DNA from: Chitinophaga japonensis
GTDB taxonomy: Bacteria; Bacteroidota; Bacteroidia; Chitinophagales; Chitinophagaceae
Length of the DNA: 64,000 nt
Assembly: GCF_007830125.1 (NCBI RefSeq)
Contig: NZ_VLLG01000007.1
Span: 246,657 to 310,656, forward strand
Direction of reading: 5' to 3'
Shown here: positions 9,001 to 16,338 of the stretch, piece by piece
Layout: each line of letters starts with the position of its first letter
How positions within the stretch are numbered: the stretch's first letter is position 1
Position numbers and translations under genes: made by a program
The notes under the pieces: generated by a model
What the model was told of the DNA's origin: nothing
What the model saw: the letters and a program-made list of their open reading frames with translations, nothing else
Database searches by the model: none

Positions 9001-11824
9001 GCAACTGCGCCACTTCTCCCGGTAGATGGGACATGGGGCCCAGGAAGAAGTTGCCCGCGTATTCCTGCACGGCCTTTTCCACTACCGGGTGGTTATATCC
9101 CAACAGGAATACACCGAATCCCATTGACATATCTATATATTCATTGTCATCCAGGTCCCACACACGGGCGCCTTTGGCAGCTTTCATAATAATGGGATAA
9201 GAAAGCTCCTTCAATGTTTTGTTATAGTGGGCGGTATTCCTGTTATTGGCGAAATGGGCCCGTGATTGTTGCACATGCAGTTTGGAAGCAGCGGTTTTAC
9301 GGTTGAAGGCTGTGATAAAGTCCGCGAGATGCCGGCGCTGCTGTTCGTCAAAATCCTGGAAGGCAGTGCTTGTCCATTGAAAAGTTCCCTGTTGCTCCGC
9401 TTTATCCCTGCCTGCAGGCACAGGTCTTTCCGGCGGCGCTGCTGCCTTGAAAGGCTCCTGCTCCACGGCAGGCAACGCTCCCGGGTAGTGCAACAGTCTC
9501 AACTGATCAGCCATTATTTTCAGTTGCTGCTCTACGATGCTTTCCAGCGCCGACCTGTCAACGGCCGGTCTGTCAACAGGAGGCAGGTTTTCCGCCGGTG
9601 CAGCAGTTGGCGCAGTTACCTGCGGGGGCGCCGGTTCCGGTGGCAAATGCCGGCTGATATAAGCGGACAACGCATCCAGTGAGGCGGCTTCATTGAATAG
9701 CGTATCAATGCTGATGTCAATGTTATATTTTGAGCGGACCATCTGTTTTACCTGGATAATGGAAATGGAATCCAGTCCCATTTCCAGGAAAGAGGCCGTT
9801 GTGTCAATTTCTTCAGGGGCTAACTCAAAAACACCGGCAATCACTTCTTTTATCTGTGACATGATACGTTCCTTCCCGGTTGCTGCAACATGCTCCTGGT
9901 TGTTGGTCTGTGTAATGGCGTTCATGAATGTTGTGTTTGTTACTTTTTCGGGATAGGTTACCCAACATCTTTTTGCTTCAAAAGGATAACCCGGCAGGCT
10001 CATCCTGTAGCAGGAGCTGTTTGCGTACAGCACCTCCCAGTCAATATCCGCTCCTTTCAGGTATAGTTCGCATAATCTGGGCACAAGCCTGGCGTCCGGC
10101 GTTACCTCCCATTCCTGCAGTAGCTGTGCGGCAGCGCGGTTTGCCTGTGCTTTTTCCTCTTTGGTGCTGGCAGGCGCTGGCGGCAAGCCGTGCAGGCATA
10201 CCTGTTCCAGTTGTGATTCCAGGCTGGCCTTATCATTTACCTGGAGCGCAAACCGGTATTGCAGATGCTCCCGGCCTGTATTCAGCGTAAAGCAAACATC
10301 CTCCAGGTAATAATCCTGCAGCTTTCTCAAATGCTCCAGTAGCTGGCGGGCGGTCGTCAGCAGCTCCTGCTCATTTTTTGCAGAGCAGCAAACCACCAGT
10401 GGCTGCAAGCCTGTTGCGGGCGGGCGCTCCTGCAAGGGGGCTTCCTCCAGCACCAGGTGGCAGTTGGTGCCGCTGATGCCGAAGGCGCTTACCCCACAAC
10501 GCCTCGGTGCCTGCGCAGTTGTTTCCCAGTCGCGCAACGTATCGTTTACATATACCGGCGAGGTTTCAAAACTTATTTTACGGTTAGGCCGTTCAAAATG
10601 TATGCTGGGGGGTAACTGCCGGTGCTTTAATGCCAGGGCGGCCTTTACCAGGCCGGCCATCCCGGCTGCTGCATCCAGGTGCCCTACATTGGTTTTTACC
10701 GCACCAATAGCACAAAACTGCTTTTGCCGCGTATATTTTCTGAATGCCTGCGTGATCGCTTCAATCTCTATGGGATCACCCAGGTTGGTGGCTGTACCAT
10801 GCGCTTCTATATAAGAGATGGTTTCAGGATCGATGCCGGCATTTTGCCAGGCTTTTTCAATCACATCCACCTGCGCCAGCACGCTGGGGGCGGTAATACC
10901 AATGGAGCGCCCATCCTGGTTAATGGCGCTGCCTTTGATAAGCGCTATTACATGATCTCTGTCCCTGAGTGCTGCACTATAGGGCTTGAGCAGTACGGCC
11001 ACTACGCCTTCTCCTCCTACTGTTCCATCGGAATGATCATCAAATGTACGTGCGCGGCCGCCTTTGGATTCTATACCTATACCGGCACCTTCTGGAGCTT
11101 TTACAGGCAGCCAGCTAAGGTTCACCGCACCTGCAATGGCCATGTCTATTTCACCATTACGCAATGCCTGGCAGGCGGTATGCACAGCTACATGAGAAGA
11201 TGAACAGGCCGTATCAACCAGCACTGCCGGCCCTTTAAGATCGAGCAGGTAAGAGATACGACTGGCCAGAATAGAGGCTACGTTGCCCGGATGCGCCATA
11301 CCTGTTAGTTCCGGCTCCAGCTCTTTTACCAGGTTGTAGTATCCTTCATTCCTTTCCGTGAACCCAACGTAAACGCCTGTACGGGTCCCCCTCAGGCTGG
11401 CCGGTGCATAGGCGGCATCCTGTATAGCATGCCATACCACTTCCAGGAACAGGCGCTGCGCGGGATTCATCAGGCAGGCTTCCTTATAGGAGATATTGAA
11501 GAATTTGTTATCAAACCTGTCTATGTTTTCCAGAAAGCCTTTTTCCTTGAACTGTGCAGCACTCAGCGGGGATAACCCGGCAGCAGCCAGGTAATTATTC
11601 ACTTCCGCTACCCTGGCTGCGGGAAATGGCGCTACTCCATCCATACCGGCCAGCAGGTTGTCCCAGAACACACGCAGGTTATCCGCCTTCGGCAACCTGC
11701 CGCTCATGCCGATAATAGCAATATCTTTCCTGGATACCCGCTCTATGCGGTTATGCCTTTTCCCGTTACCGGCATGGCTGTTACCAGCATCCACACCTAT
11801 GTTAAAAATATCCTTATTCATCAT
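1..11824 (-). CDS. Hybrid PKS-NRPS: KS-ACP-AMT-C(dead)-A(dead)-T-C-A(Orn)-T-C-A.. (3' end outside window)
   Basis: This is one open frame of at least 3941 codons, cut at the window start inside its third A domain. Approximate domains: KS 40-460 (Cys207 in DTACSSS), ACP 650-720 (GLDSIS), class III PLP aminotransferase 830-1250 (Lys1106 in GKICGGG), C 1290-1710, A 1715-2140, T 2150-2220, C 2230-2685 (HHIVSDG), A 2700-3210, T 3220-3290, C 3310-3760 (HHIISDG), A from 3770. No AT lies in cis. KS-ACP-AMT should extend an upstream aminoacyl chain and convert the beta-ketone to an amine, as in McyE or mycosubtilin synthases. The first C reads HSIIADG and the first A lacks its core motifs, so that module looks inactive. 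The second A pocket reads D-V-G-E-N-G-S-I-D, close to the ornithine code. The start ATG overlaps the stop of the upstream acyltransferase by 4 bp (ATGA), implying coupled translation. A second in-frame ATG follows immediately. The third A domain is too short to predict a substrate. Confidence 0.95.
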   Translation of the reverse strand, partial: MMNKDIFNIGVDAGNSHAGNGKRHNRIERVSRKDIAIIGMSGRLPKADNLRVFWDNLLAGMDGVAPFPAARVAEVNNYLAAAGLSPLSAAQFKEKGFLENIDRFDNKFFNISYKEACLMNPAQRLFLEVVWHAIQDAAYAPASLRGTRTGVYVGFTERNEGYYNLVKELEPELTGMAHPGNVASILASRISYLLDLKGPAVLVDTACSSSHVAVHTACQALRNGEIDMAIAGAVNLSWLPVKAPEGAGIGIESKGGRARTFDDHSDGTVGGEGVVAVLLKPYSAALRDRDHVIALIKGSAINQDGRSIGITAPSVLAQVDVIEKAWQNAGIDPETISYIEAHGTATNLGDPIEIEAITQAFRKYTRQKQFCAIGAVKTNVGHLDAAAGMAGLVKAALALKHRQLPPSIHFERPNRKISFETSPVYVNDTLRDWETTAQAPRRCGVSAFGISGTNCHLVLEEAPLQERPPATGLQPLVVCCSAKNEQELLTTARQLLEHLRKLQDYYLEDVCFTLNTGREHLQYRFALQVNDKASLESQLEQVCLHGLPPAPASTKEEKAQANRAAAQLLQEWEVTPDARLVPRLCELYLKGADIDWEVLYANSSCYRMSLPGYPFEAKRCWVTYPEKVTNTTFMNAITQTNNQEHVAATGKERIMSQIKEVIAGVFELAPEEIDTTASFLEMGLDSISIIQVKQMVRSKYNIDISIDTLFNEAASLDALSAYISRHLPPEPAPPQVTAPTAAPAENLPPVDRPAVDRSALESIVEQQLKIMADQLRLLHYPGALPAVEQEPFKAAAPPERPVPAGRDKAEQQGTFQWTSTAFQDFDEQQRRHLADFITAFNRKTAASKLHVQQSRAHFANNRNTAHYNKTLKELSYPIIMKAAKGARVWDLDDNEYIDMSMGFGVFLLGYNHPVVEKAVQEYAGNFFLGPMSHLPGEVAQLLHELTGVDRAAFYNSGTEAVMVALRLARAATGRNKIVMFAGSYHGTFDGVLAQRDMFSGNYNAVPKGAGIPHKMLEDVLLLDYGSDTALEVIREHAHELAAVLVEPVQSRRPEFQPADFLHALRVMTEELGIALIFDEIISGFRIHPGGCQRWLGIQADLVTYGKICGGGLPLGIVAGKSAFMHGVDGGENWQYGDDSHPVFDHRKTFVAGTFCHHPLSMAAASAMLRYLKEQGPILQDTLNKRMEALAAELNAFFTDQGLPVSIVHFGSLFQIRAGMELSLFFHYLAYKGIYVWEGMTLFISPAHTDSDIAAFIQAVKTTVFEMQEKGFLVSNTNEKTGRAPAPARIPLTYEQKRLWFTATAHAQANTAFNARRSFNVREAVSIPALKEAVRRLAARHEILQTVRIDGAFLHLQPALEPEIITDEEAMQQPFDLANGPLFRIAVLGKSDGSYEVLFMIHSIIADGWSLNVLSDELLQLYIAATANTVAALPPAPSFRQYVEWMQAEHASPLAKEAVAFWKEQLKQPVSSPALPAGVFRNKPQQEGAGAGWVWVLTKQHTESLRKFAQENGLSMFMLLLGAFEGLLYRLCRQSRMVIGIPASGQLLMEAPGMVGQCNQIIPYIHEVNGIQPFRSFLKEVKQAWLGVYKHQRFSCLDLLQQEGEEDRFPDIRVVFNMDPAIRHTEVEEAQEDVVREKPGENKYDFFLNAIEAGGSLRLHFQFNKHYYPEKIVRAWIDHFSALLYGALERPETAVDELPVVAAQSAATAAGRPPSFPQEDTQAALHVLLEQIAAANPARAALTYDGATYTYQHINHIAGCFAGYLQGLGMGNGQVIAVRTNGVYETLVAALAVLKAGSAYTLQTRTLKELPVVEDGMLEEWLARQQPGMNGYLSMPASGAAIAKVASGLEVSHRRMIDQLNAVAQQTGPEVGDAGYELVTAGLGKNIWTDIVLSGWLQARHVMVNEQRPGSEAEGVFFLDRSLWIKLLLGNDTAISVPGRQLAIISTTPVTDLHTAWWKDYLRITDRKSVAGWFYAPPDAPFLLSWNRLPDADSKIAPPGIWPVARPLAGNRYVVQDGQDKVLPDGVYGRLLVQVDNRLWQTGIPARLLGAGEAEIDVFSQQESAGRQLLAEMIMLHTGIPDVRIDDRNGHVCLVTAQFPVAKLMQLMQYLHEAGVPEQRQPLRYGVIPPEMLDADGAFDERAVTPLIPAADQQLLQADPVEEKVIALFRKLFPSRKFFTVDDNFFALGGNSINGIQLLSWIYREWGIKLDIAQLFECPAIKQLAGLIRKAGYGEFTHIPRLPEAEDYEASHAQKRLWILHQNEHENLAYNMSSTYVLQEGFDKAAFERALLTVVERHEILRTTLCNKEGALRQQIHAPGSIPFRLEVTDLKQDPDREKQALEIAVQERNTVFDLERGPLLRARLLEMETDRSIFIFTLHHIVSDGWSKEILTNEVLCLYTAYMQNKPADLPPLPIQYKDFAHWQNAQIGQGEATKARDYWLKHFSGDLPVLEIPADYPRPSVRSQNGANCAVQIDADLLQHIIDLANRNECTLFTFLFAVVKVLLYKCSGQDDIIIGLPVSGRDHPDTENLVGLFVHTLPIRTSFKGSDSFTEFLQLVRRNMMDAYRHQVYPVDQLVEDLNISWEISRRPLFDVIVNWPDIHTGIGNEEQEGLAADTFSVERNNSMFDLSFSFIAMPGNCQELNINYNTDIYAAHSIQRMLERFIALLRSIVQDSGQRIDRLEYLPVEEKNALLEFSGPGRAVLPAPDLVTLFEATVQRCAHQPALRCEATTLSYVQMNEQANRLADCLVKDYGIRPGDSVGIMVGRNEWMVAGVLGILKAGAAYVPVDPEYPADRVNYIIADSGINVLVTETEEVDTLAPVQHEMKILDLSGFKEKEQQYDKANRLLKPGTDSLAYLVYTSGSTGNPKGVMIGHRELLGLWSSLGTAYRLDRLGIRLLQVASLSFDVFFGDMLRSIFRGGVMVICPAAKRYDLPGLYELMQKERITMVESTPGLLLPLLDYIYEEGKDISFLEILNMGSDMLSVEDYRRAYERFAHTGIRIINSYGTTETTIDSSLYEGVGADLRPLGYVPIGRPLENSRIYVLDRNLQYCGIGITGELCIGGAGVGRGYQGRPDLTAQRYLENPHAAGERLYRTGDLARWTPEGNVEFLGRGDNQVKIRGYRVELGEVESVLQSYNGVREAVVLAQETGGTDRHLVSYIVWKDAADEEGLRTWMREKLPMYMHPAYYVAMDRLPLTSNGKVDRRQLPVPEMAETGAYEAPRNEVEAALVKIWEEVLQRERIGIKDNFFDLGGHSLKGIRVLWRVRKDLGVDISFPDIFNYPRIMDLAVLISQSAAAGAVAPVPVLPAQPRYELSHGQLRMWILAQMEESRSAYNMCMSFELREDIDLSALSGAFEQLIARHEILRTIFLNDHEGVWQVVQAPADSGFNVNVVDLTAQDVPAQQEYLAKLSATEVRYKFDLGRGPLLHAHLLRMKEEFAVLLINMHHIISDGWSVDVMMEELTSIYEGLVSGKPAVLEPLKIQYKDYAAQQNKLLNSPEIAVYKNYWLEQFSGELPVLNLPLDHIRPAVRSYRGATVRTVLGREDTHALQRFVQREPDKSMFMVLLACTYTLLYRYTGQEDMVLGVLVAGREHDDLLGQIGLYVNTLALRTRFSGQESFDSLLEKVQESLLGAFEHQVYPFDLLVEDLNITGDRSRSPLFDVLVTYKRDEHADDIQENQQNEASAEELDMGDLQREDSNISKFDITVNFREQAGGLYISINYNTDIFDETRIHNMLRHLQEMTRSVCRHTGQPLSGMKYLTDKETKDLLEKFNDTAVPYPQHKTIHGLIEAQAARTPHNTAVIHEGVSLTYDELNRSANRLAHYLAAKHGLGPGKVTGVQVERSEKMIICLLAILKTGAAYVPIDGEYPEERIQYIIADSRPDIVLKDHDLDSDMLQGNGYSDANPNVQTEPSDLAYLIYTSGSTGRPKGVALMHRNAVS
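5400..7990 (-). other. Ghost module: inactive C and A domains after the aminotransferase
   Basis: These are sub-domains of the gene at 1-11824. The C domain motif HHxxxDG reads HSIIADG, so the catalytic second histidine is Ser1402. The following A-like region is shortened. Its A3 loop reads PASGAAIAKVAS instead of TSGSTGxPKG, no YGPTE is found, YRTGD has become WQTG, and the A10 NGKxDR region reads DGAFDER without the catalytic lysine. The following T domain keeps LGGNS. The frame is intact, so this is decay inside a living protein rather than a pseudogene. The module may be skipped, act as a scaffold, or have its T domain loaded in trans. Confidence 0.85.
8080..9340 (-). other. Integrated class III aminotransferase domain
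   Basis: This sub-domain of the gene at 1-11824 lies directly after a KS-ACP pair. It shows SYHGTFDG, FDEIISGFR and GKICGGGLPLG, the last containing the PLP-binding Lys1106. This is the arrangement of beta-aminating PKS modules such as McyE and MycA. It predicts replacement of the beta-ketone by an amine, giving a beta-amino acid unit. If the extender is hydroxymalonyl, the unit would also carry an alpha-hydroxyl. Confidence 0.9.
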
Positions 11825-13080
11825 ATTTCCATTTCTTTAAGCTCCGGCCAAACCAGCGTAGCACCTGTTTCAAAACATAAGCGGCGGTAAGCGCCCCTTG
11901 CCTCAGATGGCGGCAGTTGCTTTGCCTGCAACACCTGCCACAGTTGGCGGCAGGCAGCCTTTACTTCATGCGCTAAAGGCAAACGGCGCTCCTGTTCCAC
12001 CAGTTCCTGTAGCTGTTTCATTTTCCTGAACGGCGTTATTACCCCCGCTTCATACGCTTCTTCGTCATGATTCCGGTTCCTGGTGCTTACGGCAATAGCC
12101 ATTGCCTTACTTAAAGGAGTGACTACAGCAGCCACGTTGCTGCCGATATTTTCCCGAAGTGCATCTATATCTGCCGGATCTTCCAGGGCGTATGCTGCAG
12201 CCCGCATGCCATGGTTTCTTACCTGGTTGCGCAGCAGCTTCCTGGGCCCTGCATCTATAAAATAACCGACGCCCTGCCCATGCAGGTATTCCAGCGTATG
12301 CCGCCACTGTACCGGCTGGGTCATCTGCGTATACAGTCCCTGCATGATCATTGTTTCATCTGTATAGGGAAGGCCGGTTACATTGGCTATCACCGGGCAT
12401 TGCAATTGTCCTATACAGCATGCAGACAACACTTCCAGCAACTTATCCGCAGCAGGCGACATCAGGGGTGTGTGAAAAGGCGCGCTTACCTTCAGCCTTA
12501 CGGCTTCGCCACCCTGTATTACGCATTGCTGCATGGCTGCCGCTACCTGTTTGCTGGATCCCGCTATCACCACTTGCGCGTTCAGGTTATAGGCTGCTAT
12601 CCATAAACCAGCGGGCGCTATCCCGGATACCTTTGTGCAGATCTCCGCTACCTGTGCATCCGTCAACCCGCTGATTGCGGCCATATCTCCCTCTCCTGCA
12701 GATACGGCGTCCTGCATCAGCCTTCCACGCTGATGCACCAGGCGCACCGCATCGTCTAACTGCAAGGCGCCAGCACAGCAAAGCGCGGTGTACTCGCCCA
12801 GGCTGTGCCCCGCCAGATACTGGGGACAGCAACCTATCTCCTGGCGGATAAAATGCCGGAAAAAAGCCACGCTGGTGGTGAGAATGGCCGGTTGTGCAAG
12901 TGCTGTTTGCTGCAGGTCGTATTCACTTCCTTCAAAGCAGCGCTTTTTCATATCCATTCCCAGTGCATCGCTGGCCTGCTCGTACACCTCCCTTGCTATT
13001 GCGGAGGATTTGTACAATTGCCTGCCCATACCAGGGTATTGTGCGCCCTGGCCCGGGAACAACAATGCTGTTTTCAACAT
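11821..13080 (-). CDS. Free-standing acyltransferase (trans-AT)
   Basis: The 419-residue protein is a malonyl-type acyltransferase. It shows LLFPGQGAQYPGMG at the N-terminus, GHSLGEY with nucleophile Ser93, and FHTPLM with catalytic His203. It should load extender units onto the ACPs of the two PKS modules in this locus. One of those has a dead AT (gene at 20705-26074) and the other has none (gene at 1-11824). The nearby hydroxymalonyl-ACP genes suggest it could take an ACP-bound extender, but specificity cannot be read confidently from these motifs. Residues 345-419 form an extra helical-looking tail that I do not recognise, perhaps a docking element. The gene sits 17 bp after the upstream A-T gene, and its stop overlaps the start of the next PKS-NRPS. 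Confidence 0.93.
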   Translation of the reverse strand: MLKTALLFPGQGAQYPGMGRQLYKSSAIAREVYEQASDALGMDMKKRCFEGSEYDLQQTALAQPAILTTSVAFFRHFIRQEIGCCPQYLAGHSLGEYTALCCAGALQLDDAVRLVHQRGRLMQDAVSAGEGDMAAISGLTDAQVAEICTKVSGIAPAGLWIAAYNLNAQVVIAGSSKQVAAAMQQCVIQGGEAVRLKVSAPFHTPLMSPAADKLLEVLSACCIGQLQCPVIANVTGLPYTDETMIMQGLYTQMTQPVQWRHTLEYLHGQGVGYFIDAGPRKLLRNQVRNHGMRAAAYALEDPADIDALRENIGSNVAAVVTPLSKAMAIAVSTRNRNHDEEAYEAGVITPFRKMKQLQELVEQERRLPLAHEVKAACRQLWQVLQAKQLPPSEARGAYRRLCFETGATLVWPELKEMEI

Positions 13081-13097
13081 AATGCAAGTATTAAGAA

Positions 13098-16000
13098 TCA
13101 GACGTTTTCGAGTATGCTAACAAACATTTCCAGCAATGCCTGCATTTTCTCCTCGCACAGCCGCGGTGCGTATGCCAGTGAAAAAGCGGGGTTTCCGTTC
13201 TGCTCCTGTACGGAGAGGGTCATATCAAACAGCCTGGCAGCGGTTGCCAACCGGTCAGACAAACATATCAACGCACAGACCATATCCTCCGCCATCTCCT
13301 CATCGGCTGGGCGGATCAGGCCCCCGGCTTCAAAAACCAACTGCGGTGCCTCTCTTTGCGCAGCGGCGTACCGATACAACTGCTCTTTACTTTCCGCCTG
13401 CTGCACAGGCACTGACAGCCGTTTCAGCACACCTTGCCCTTCTTCCAGGTGCAGTGGCACCGCCCCTGCCCCTGCGCTATTTGCCAGCGCGTATGCAAAC
13501 GCAGCCAGGTAAATATCCGTTTCGGCCACGCCACAGGCAGCAGCAACGGCCTTTACCCGGTGGCCTACGCCCTCATCCAACTGCACAAACAGGTCTGCCT
13601 GCCGGTCAACAGGGCCGGCTGCGTTAAAATAAGCCGCTGGCAGCTTCAGTGCCGTACCCGCCAGGCTGACCCCGGCCGTAGCACCGGCGCCATTAATATA
13701 GGCGGCCAACGAGGCAATGTCGATATAGGTAAACAGGTCTGTAATGGTCAATGCCGGGAAAAATTCGTTCAATGCTATATTTACCTGCACCAGCAGCAGG
13801 GAATTGCCGCCCAGCTCAAAAAAGCTGTCCGTTGTACTGATGTCTTCACGTTGTAAAACCGTTTGCCAGGCTTCAAGTATGATACGCTCTGTTTCATTTT
13901 CCGGCATCACCTGCCGGCGCCGGTGCTTTGTACCGCCGCCCGCCACCGCCGCCAGGAGCTGCTCCCGGTTCAGCTTTCCGTTCCCGTTTACCGGCATAGC
14001 GTCAACAGGAATAAGATCCGAAGGTATCATGTAATCCGGCAGGTGTGCCTTCAGATAGGTACTGATTGCTTCGCCGGTCGCTGCTCCTCCTTCATCATCC
14101 CTTAAAGTATAAAATGCCACCAGCTTTGCATGCTGGTCCACCCCTGCGCGTTGCAAAAGCACCACTGCCTCCCGGATGCCGGGAAACTGTTCCAGGCATT
14201 TAGCTATCTCTTCCGGCTCTACCCGGTATCCCCTGATCTTGGCCTGGTTGTCCTTACGGCCTTTCAGCTCAATGGCGCCATCTTCCAGGTAACGCCCGTA
14301 GTCACCTGTCCGGTAGAGTTTTCCTGTTACTGCCTCCTGTTTGGAAATAAATTGCTGTGCCGTAATATCCGGTTTGTTGAGGTATTCTCTTGCCACTCCC
14401 GGGCCACTGATGCAGATCTCTCCCCAGATGCCATCCGGCAATATATGCCGGTGCTCATCCAGTATCAGCACCTGGGTATTCAGCACCGGCTTGCCTATGA
14501 CCGGGCGTGCTGAAAAAACGGGCAGCTCCTTATGGGTGATGGTATGGAAGATACAGCCCACGGTGCTTTCCGTGGGGCCATAGTGATTGATGAATACGGT
14601 ATCCGGGTATTGCTCCATGAATGCAGCTATGTCTGCCGGCCTTATCATTTCCCCGCCCAGGAAAACCTTTTCCAGGAACAAGGATGCTCCTTTTGCAGTG
14701 CTACCGGCGTTCAACAGCAGATGAAACAGTGAAGGCGTTACTTTAATAAAGCTGATCCTTTCCTCTGCAAGATAGGCATACAGCTTTTCCGGCATCCTGC
14801 TGTAATCCTCTCCGGGAATATGCAGGGTGCCTCCCCAGGGAATAGTGCCCCAAATGGCGGTATAACCAAGATCGAATGCGTAGGAGGTGACCAGTACAGC
14901 GGCATGACCAGCCCCCAGGTTAAATTCCCGGTGCAGCCAGGCAGCATAGTTAGCCACTCCTTTATGATCGATCACCACTCCCTTGGGCTGGCCAGTGGTA
15001 CCTGAAGTATACATGATATAGGCAGCATCCTCACCGGTTACCGTCACTTCCGGCGCCGGCGCCGGAGGCAGCATATCCTGCTGTATGTCAAAAGCAAACA
15101 ATCTTCCTGTAAATGCTGTAAGCAGGGGCAGGTATTCAGTAGTGGTAAGCAGCATCCCCACACCAGCATCTTCCAGTATGTATTGTATCCTATTGGCAGG
15201 CCATGCCGGGTCAACCGGTACAAATACGGCTCCTGCTTTCAGTATACCTAAAATACCTGTTATGATCCACTCACTGCGGGGCACCAGCAACCCAACAGCC
15301 TGGCCTTTCTTCACCTGCCCTTCCCCGGCGAGGTAAGCCGCCAGCCGGTTACTATCCTCTTCTACTTTTGCATAAGTACAACTGCCTCCCCTGCTCTTCA
15401 GCGCAACGAGGTCCGGCTGCTTTGCCGCCTGTGCACGGAAAAAATCCAATACGGTATCCTTTCCCGCTGCTATTATGCCCGGCGTTTTAACCGGCGGCAG
15501 TGCATCGATTTCAGCTACCCGCCGGTCAAGCAAGGTACGGATGTTGGACAACAGGTGCAGGTACTGACGTATAAACTGCCGGCCAATCAGCAGGCCCTCC
15601 TTTATTCCGTTTACCTGTAGTTGCAGTTGGTATTTACCAGCATCTTCCCGTACAATGAGCTTTATCCGGGCTTTATCCGGCAGCACCGACTGCTCGTTCA
15701 CCTTATCATGCAGGAAACCAAAATACTGTATACGGTCCGTGTCAATGCCTTTCTGCCCTGCCGCCTGCAGAAACGTATGGATATCGATGTTCCGCTTGTC
15801 TATTACAGCCAGTACTTCCTGCTGAAAATCCATGATGATCTGCTTCAGCGTTTTTTCTTCCCGTATAGTTGTTGTATAAAACAGCAAATGATCCTTAGCT
15901 GCAGGAGGAAACAATTTCAGATCAGGAGAGGTGACCAGGCAGTTGGCACCGAAATACCGGTACAGCAGATACGAATAAAGAGCAAAAAAAAGCGCGTACT

Positions 16001-16187
16001 CTGAAACATCGTTCCTGGCTACCCTGCGGACATCCTCCATTACTGGAGCTGTAATATCCAGTGACAACAGATGAGGGATTTCAGCAGGCTGCTCCAGGTA
16101 GCCGGTCAACCCATCTTCCTGTACAGTCACTTTTTTCATCCAGTATTCGAAAGACTGTTTCTGTAAAGCAGCATTTAATGGTTCCAT
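13098..16187 (-). CDS. NRPS A(Asp)-T flanked by half-C domains
   Basis: The protein has 1029 residues. Residues 1-255 resemble only the C-terminal lobe of a condensation domain, with no HHxxxDG. An A domain at about 260-770 carries YTSGTTGQPKG and YGPTES, followed by a T domain (FFELGGNSLL) at about 790-860. Residues 865-1029 look like another degenerate C-terminal lobe. The A pocket reads D-L-T-K-F-G-H-V-G, close to the canonical aspartate code DLTKVGHIGK. By collinearity it accepts the chain from the C-terminal C domain of the PKS at 20705-26074 and passes it to the KS of the gene at 1-11824. The half-C regions may be remnants of the non-condensing C-like domain found on the other Asp modules. 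It follows the 146-bp structured gap that separates it from the FkbH gene. Confidence 0.93.
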   Translation of the reverse strand: MEPLNAALQKQSFEYWMKKVTVQEDGLTGYLEQPAEIPHLLSLDITAPVMEDVRRVARNDVSEYALFFALYSYLLYRYFGANCLVTSPDLKLFPPAAKDHLLFYTTTIREEKTLKQIIMDFQQEVLAVIDKRNIDIHTFLQAAGQKGIDTDRIQYFGFLHDKVNEQSVLPDKARIKLIVREDAGKYQLQLQVNGIKEGLLIGRQFIRQYLHLLSNIRTLLDRRVAEIDALPPVKTPGIIAAGKDTVLDFFRAQAAKQPDLVALKSRGGSCTYAKVEEDSNRLAAYLAGEGQVKKGQAVGLLVPRSEWIITGILGILKAGAVFVPVDPAWPANRIQYILEDAGVGMLLTTTEYLPLLTAFTGRLFAFDIQQDMLPPAPAPEVTVTGEDAAYIMYTSGTTGQPKGVVIDHKGVANYAAWLHREFNLGAGHAAVLVTSYAFDLGYTAIWGTIPWGGTLHIPGEDYSRMPEKLYAYLAEERISFIKVTPSLFHLLLNAGSTAKGASLFLEKVFLGGEMIRPADIAAFMEQYPDTVFINHYGPTESTVGCIFHTITHKELPVFSARPVIGKPVLNTQVLILDEHRHILPDGIWGEICISGPGVAREYLNKPDITAQQFISKQEAVTGKLYRTGDYGRYLEDGAIELKGRKDNQAKIRGYRVEPEEIAKCLEQFPGIREAVVLLQRAGVDQHAKLVAFYTLRDDEGGAATGEAISTYLKAHLPDYMIPSDLIPVDAMPVNGNGKLNREQLLAAVAGGGTKHRRRQVMPENETERIILEAWQTVLQREDISTTDSFFELGGNSLLLVQVNIALNEFFPALTITDLFTYIDIASLAAYINGAGATAGVSLAGTALKLPAAYFNAAGPVDRQADLFVQLDEGVGHRVKAVAAACGVAETDIYLAAFAYALANSAGAGAVPLHLEEGQGVLKRLSVPVQQAESKEQLYRYAAAQREAPQLVFEAGGLIRPADEEMAEDMVCALICLSDRLATAARLFDMTLSVQEQNGNPAFSLAYAPRLCEEKMQALLEMFVSILENV

Positions 16188-16233
16188 AGATCCGGGTTTT
16201 GTGTGATTAAATTTTTTTTAAAGACAGGATGGC

Positions 16234-16338
16234 GGTATGCGGCTGCCGTGGCCCCCCTCCCTTGTGGAACAGGCCACAGAATGGGGGCGCTATGTTTCCA
16301 TAGCATGTTGAGAGAGGGCCACGGCAAGCGCGGCTACC
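16234..16338 (-). promoter_or_regulatory. Structured intercistronic RNA element (branched hairpin)
   Basis: This lies in the longest non-coding gap of the window (16188-16333) and begins at the FkbH stop codon. On the minus strand a perfect 10-bp stem GCCGTGGCCC/GGGCCACGGC (16316-16325 with 16245-16254) closes two inner hairpins: GCTATG-GAAA-CATAGC with a GNRA-type loop, and TGTGG-CCTGTT-CCACA. The outer stem extends imperfectly through GCG/CGC and GGTA/TACC. No U-run follows directly; an A/T-rich stretch (TTTAAAAAAAATTTAA) lies between the stem and the next start codon. It could be an RNA stability or processing element, an attenuator, or an interspersed palindromic repeat. A simple intrinsic terminator is less likely. 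Confidence 0.6.

Noticed and set aside
17..11203. Many 60-240 residue open frames on the plus strand opposite the minus-strand genes
   Set aside because: They are antisense to strongly recognisable NRPS/PKS domains, are Ser/Arg/Pro- or His/Gln-rich, show no family motifs and overlap one another. I treated them as shadows.
16188..16333. Intrinsic transcription terminator
   Set aside because: The hairpin is long and branched and has no U-run immediately after it on the coding strand, so I list it as a structured element instead.
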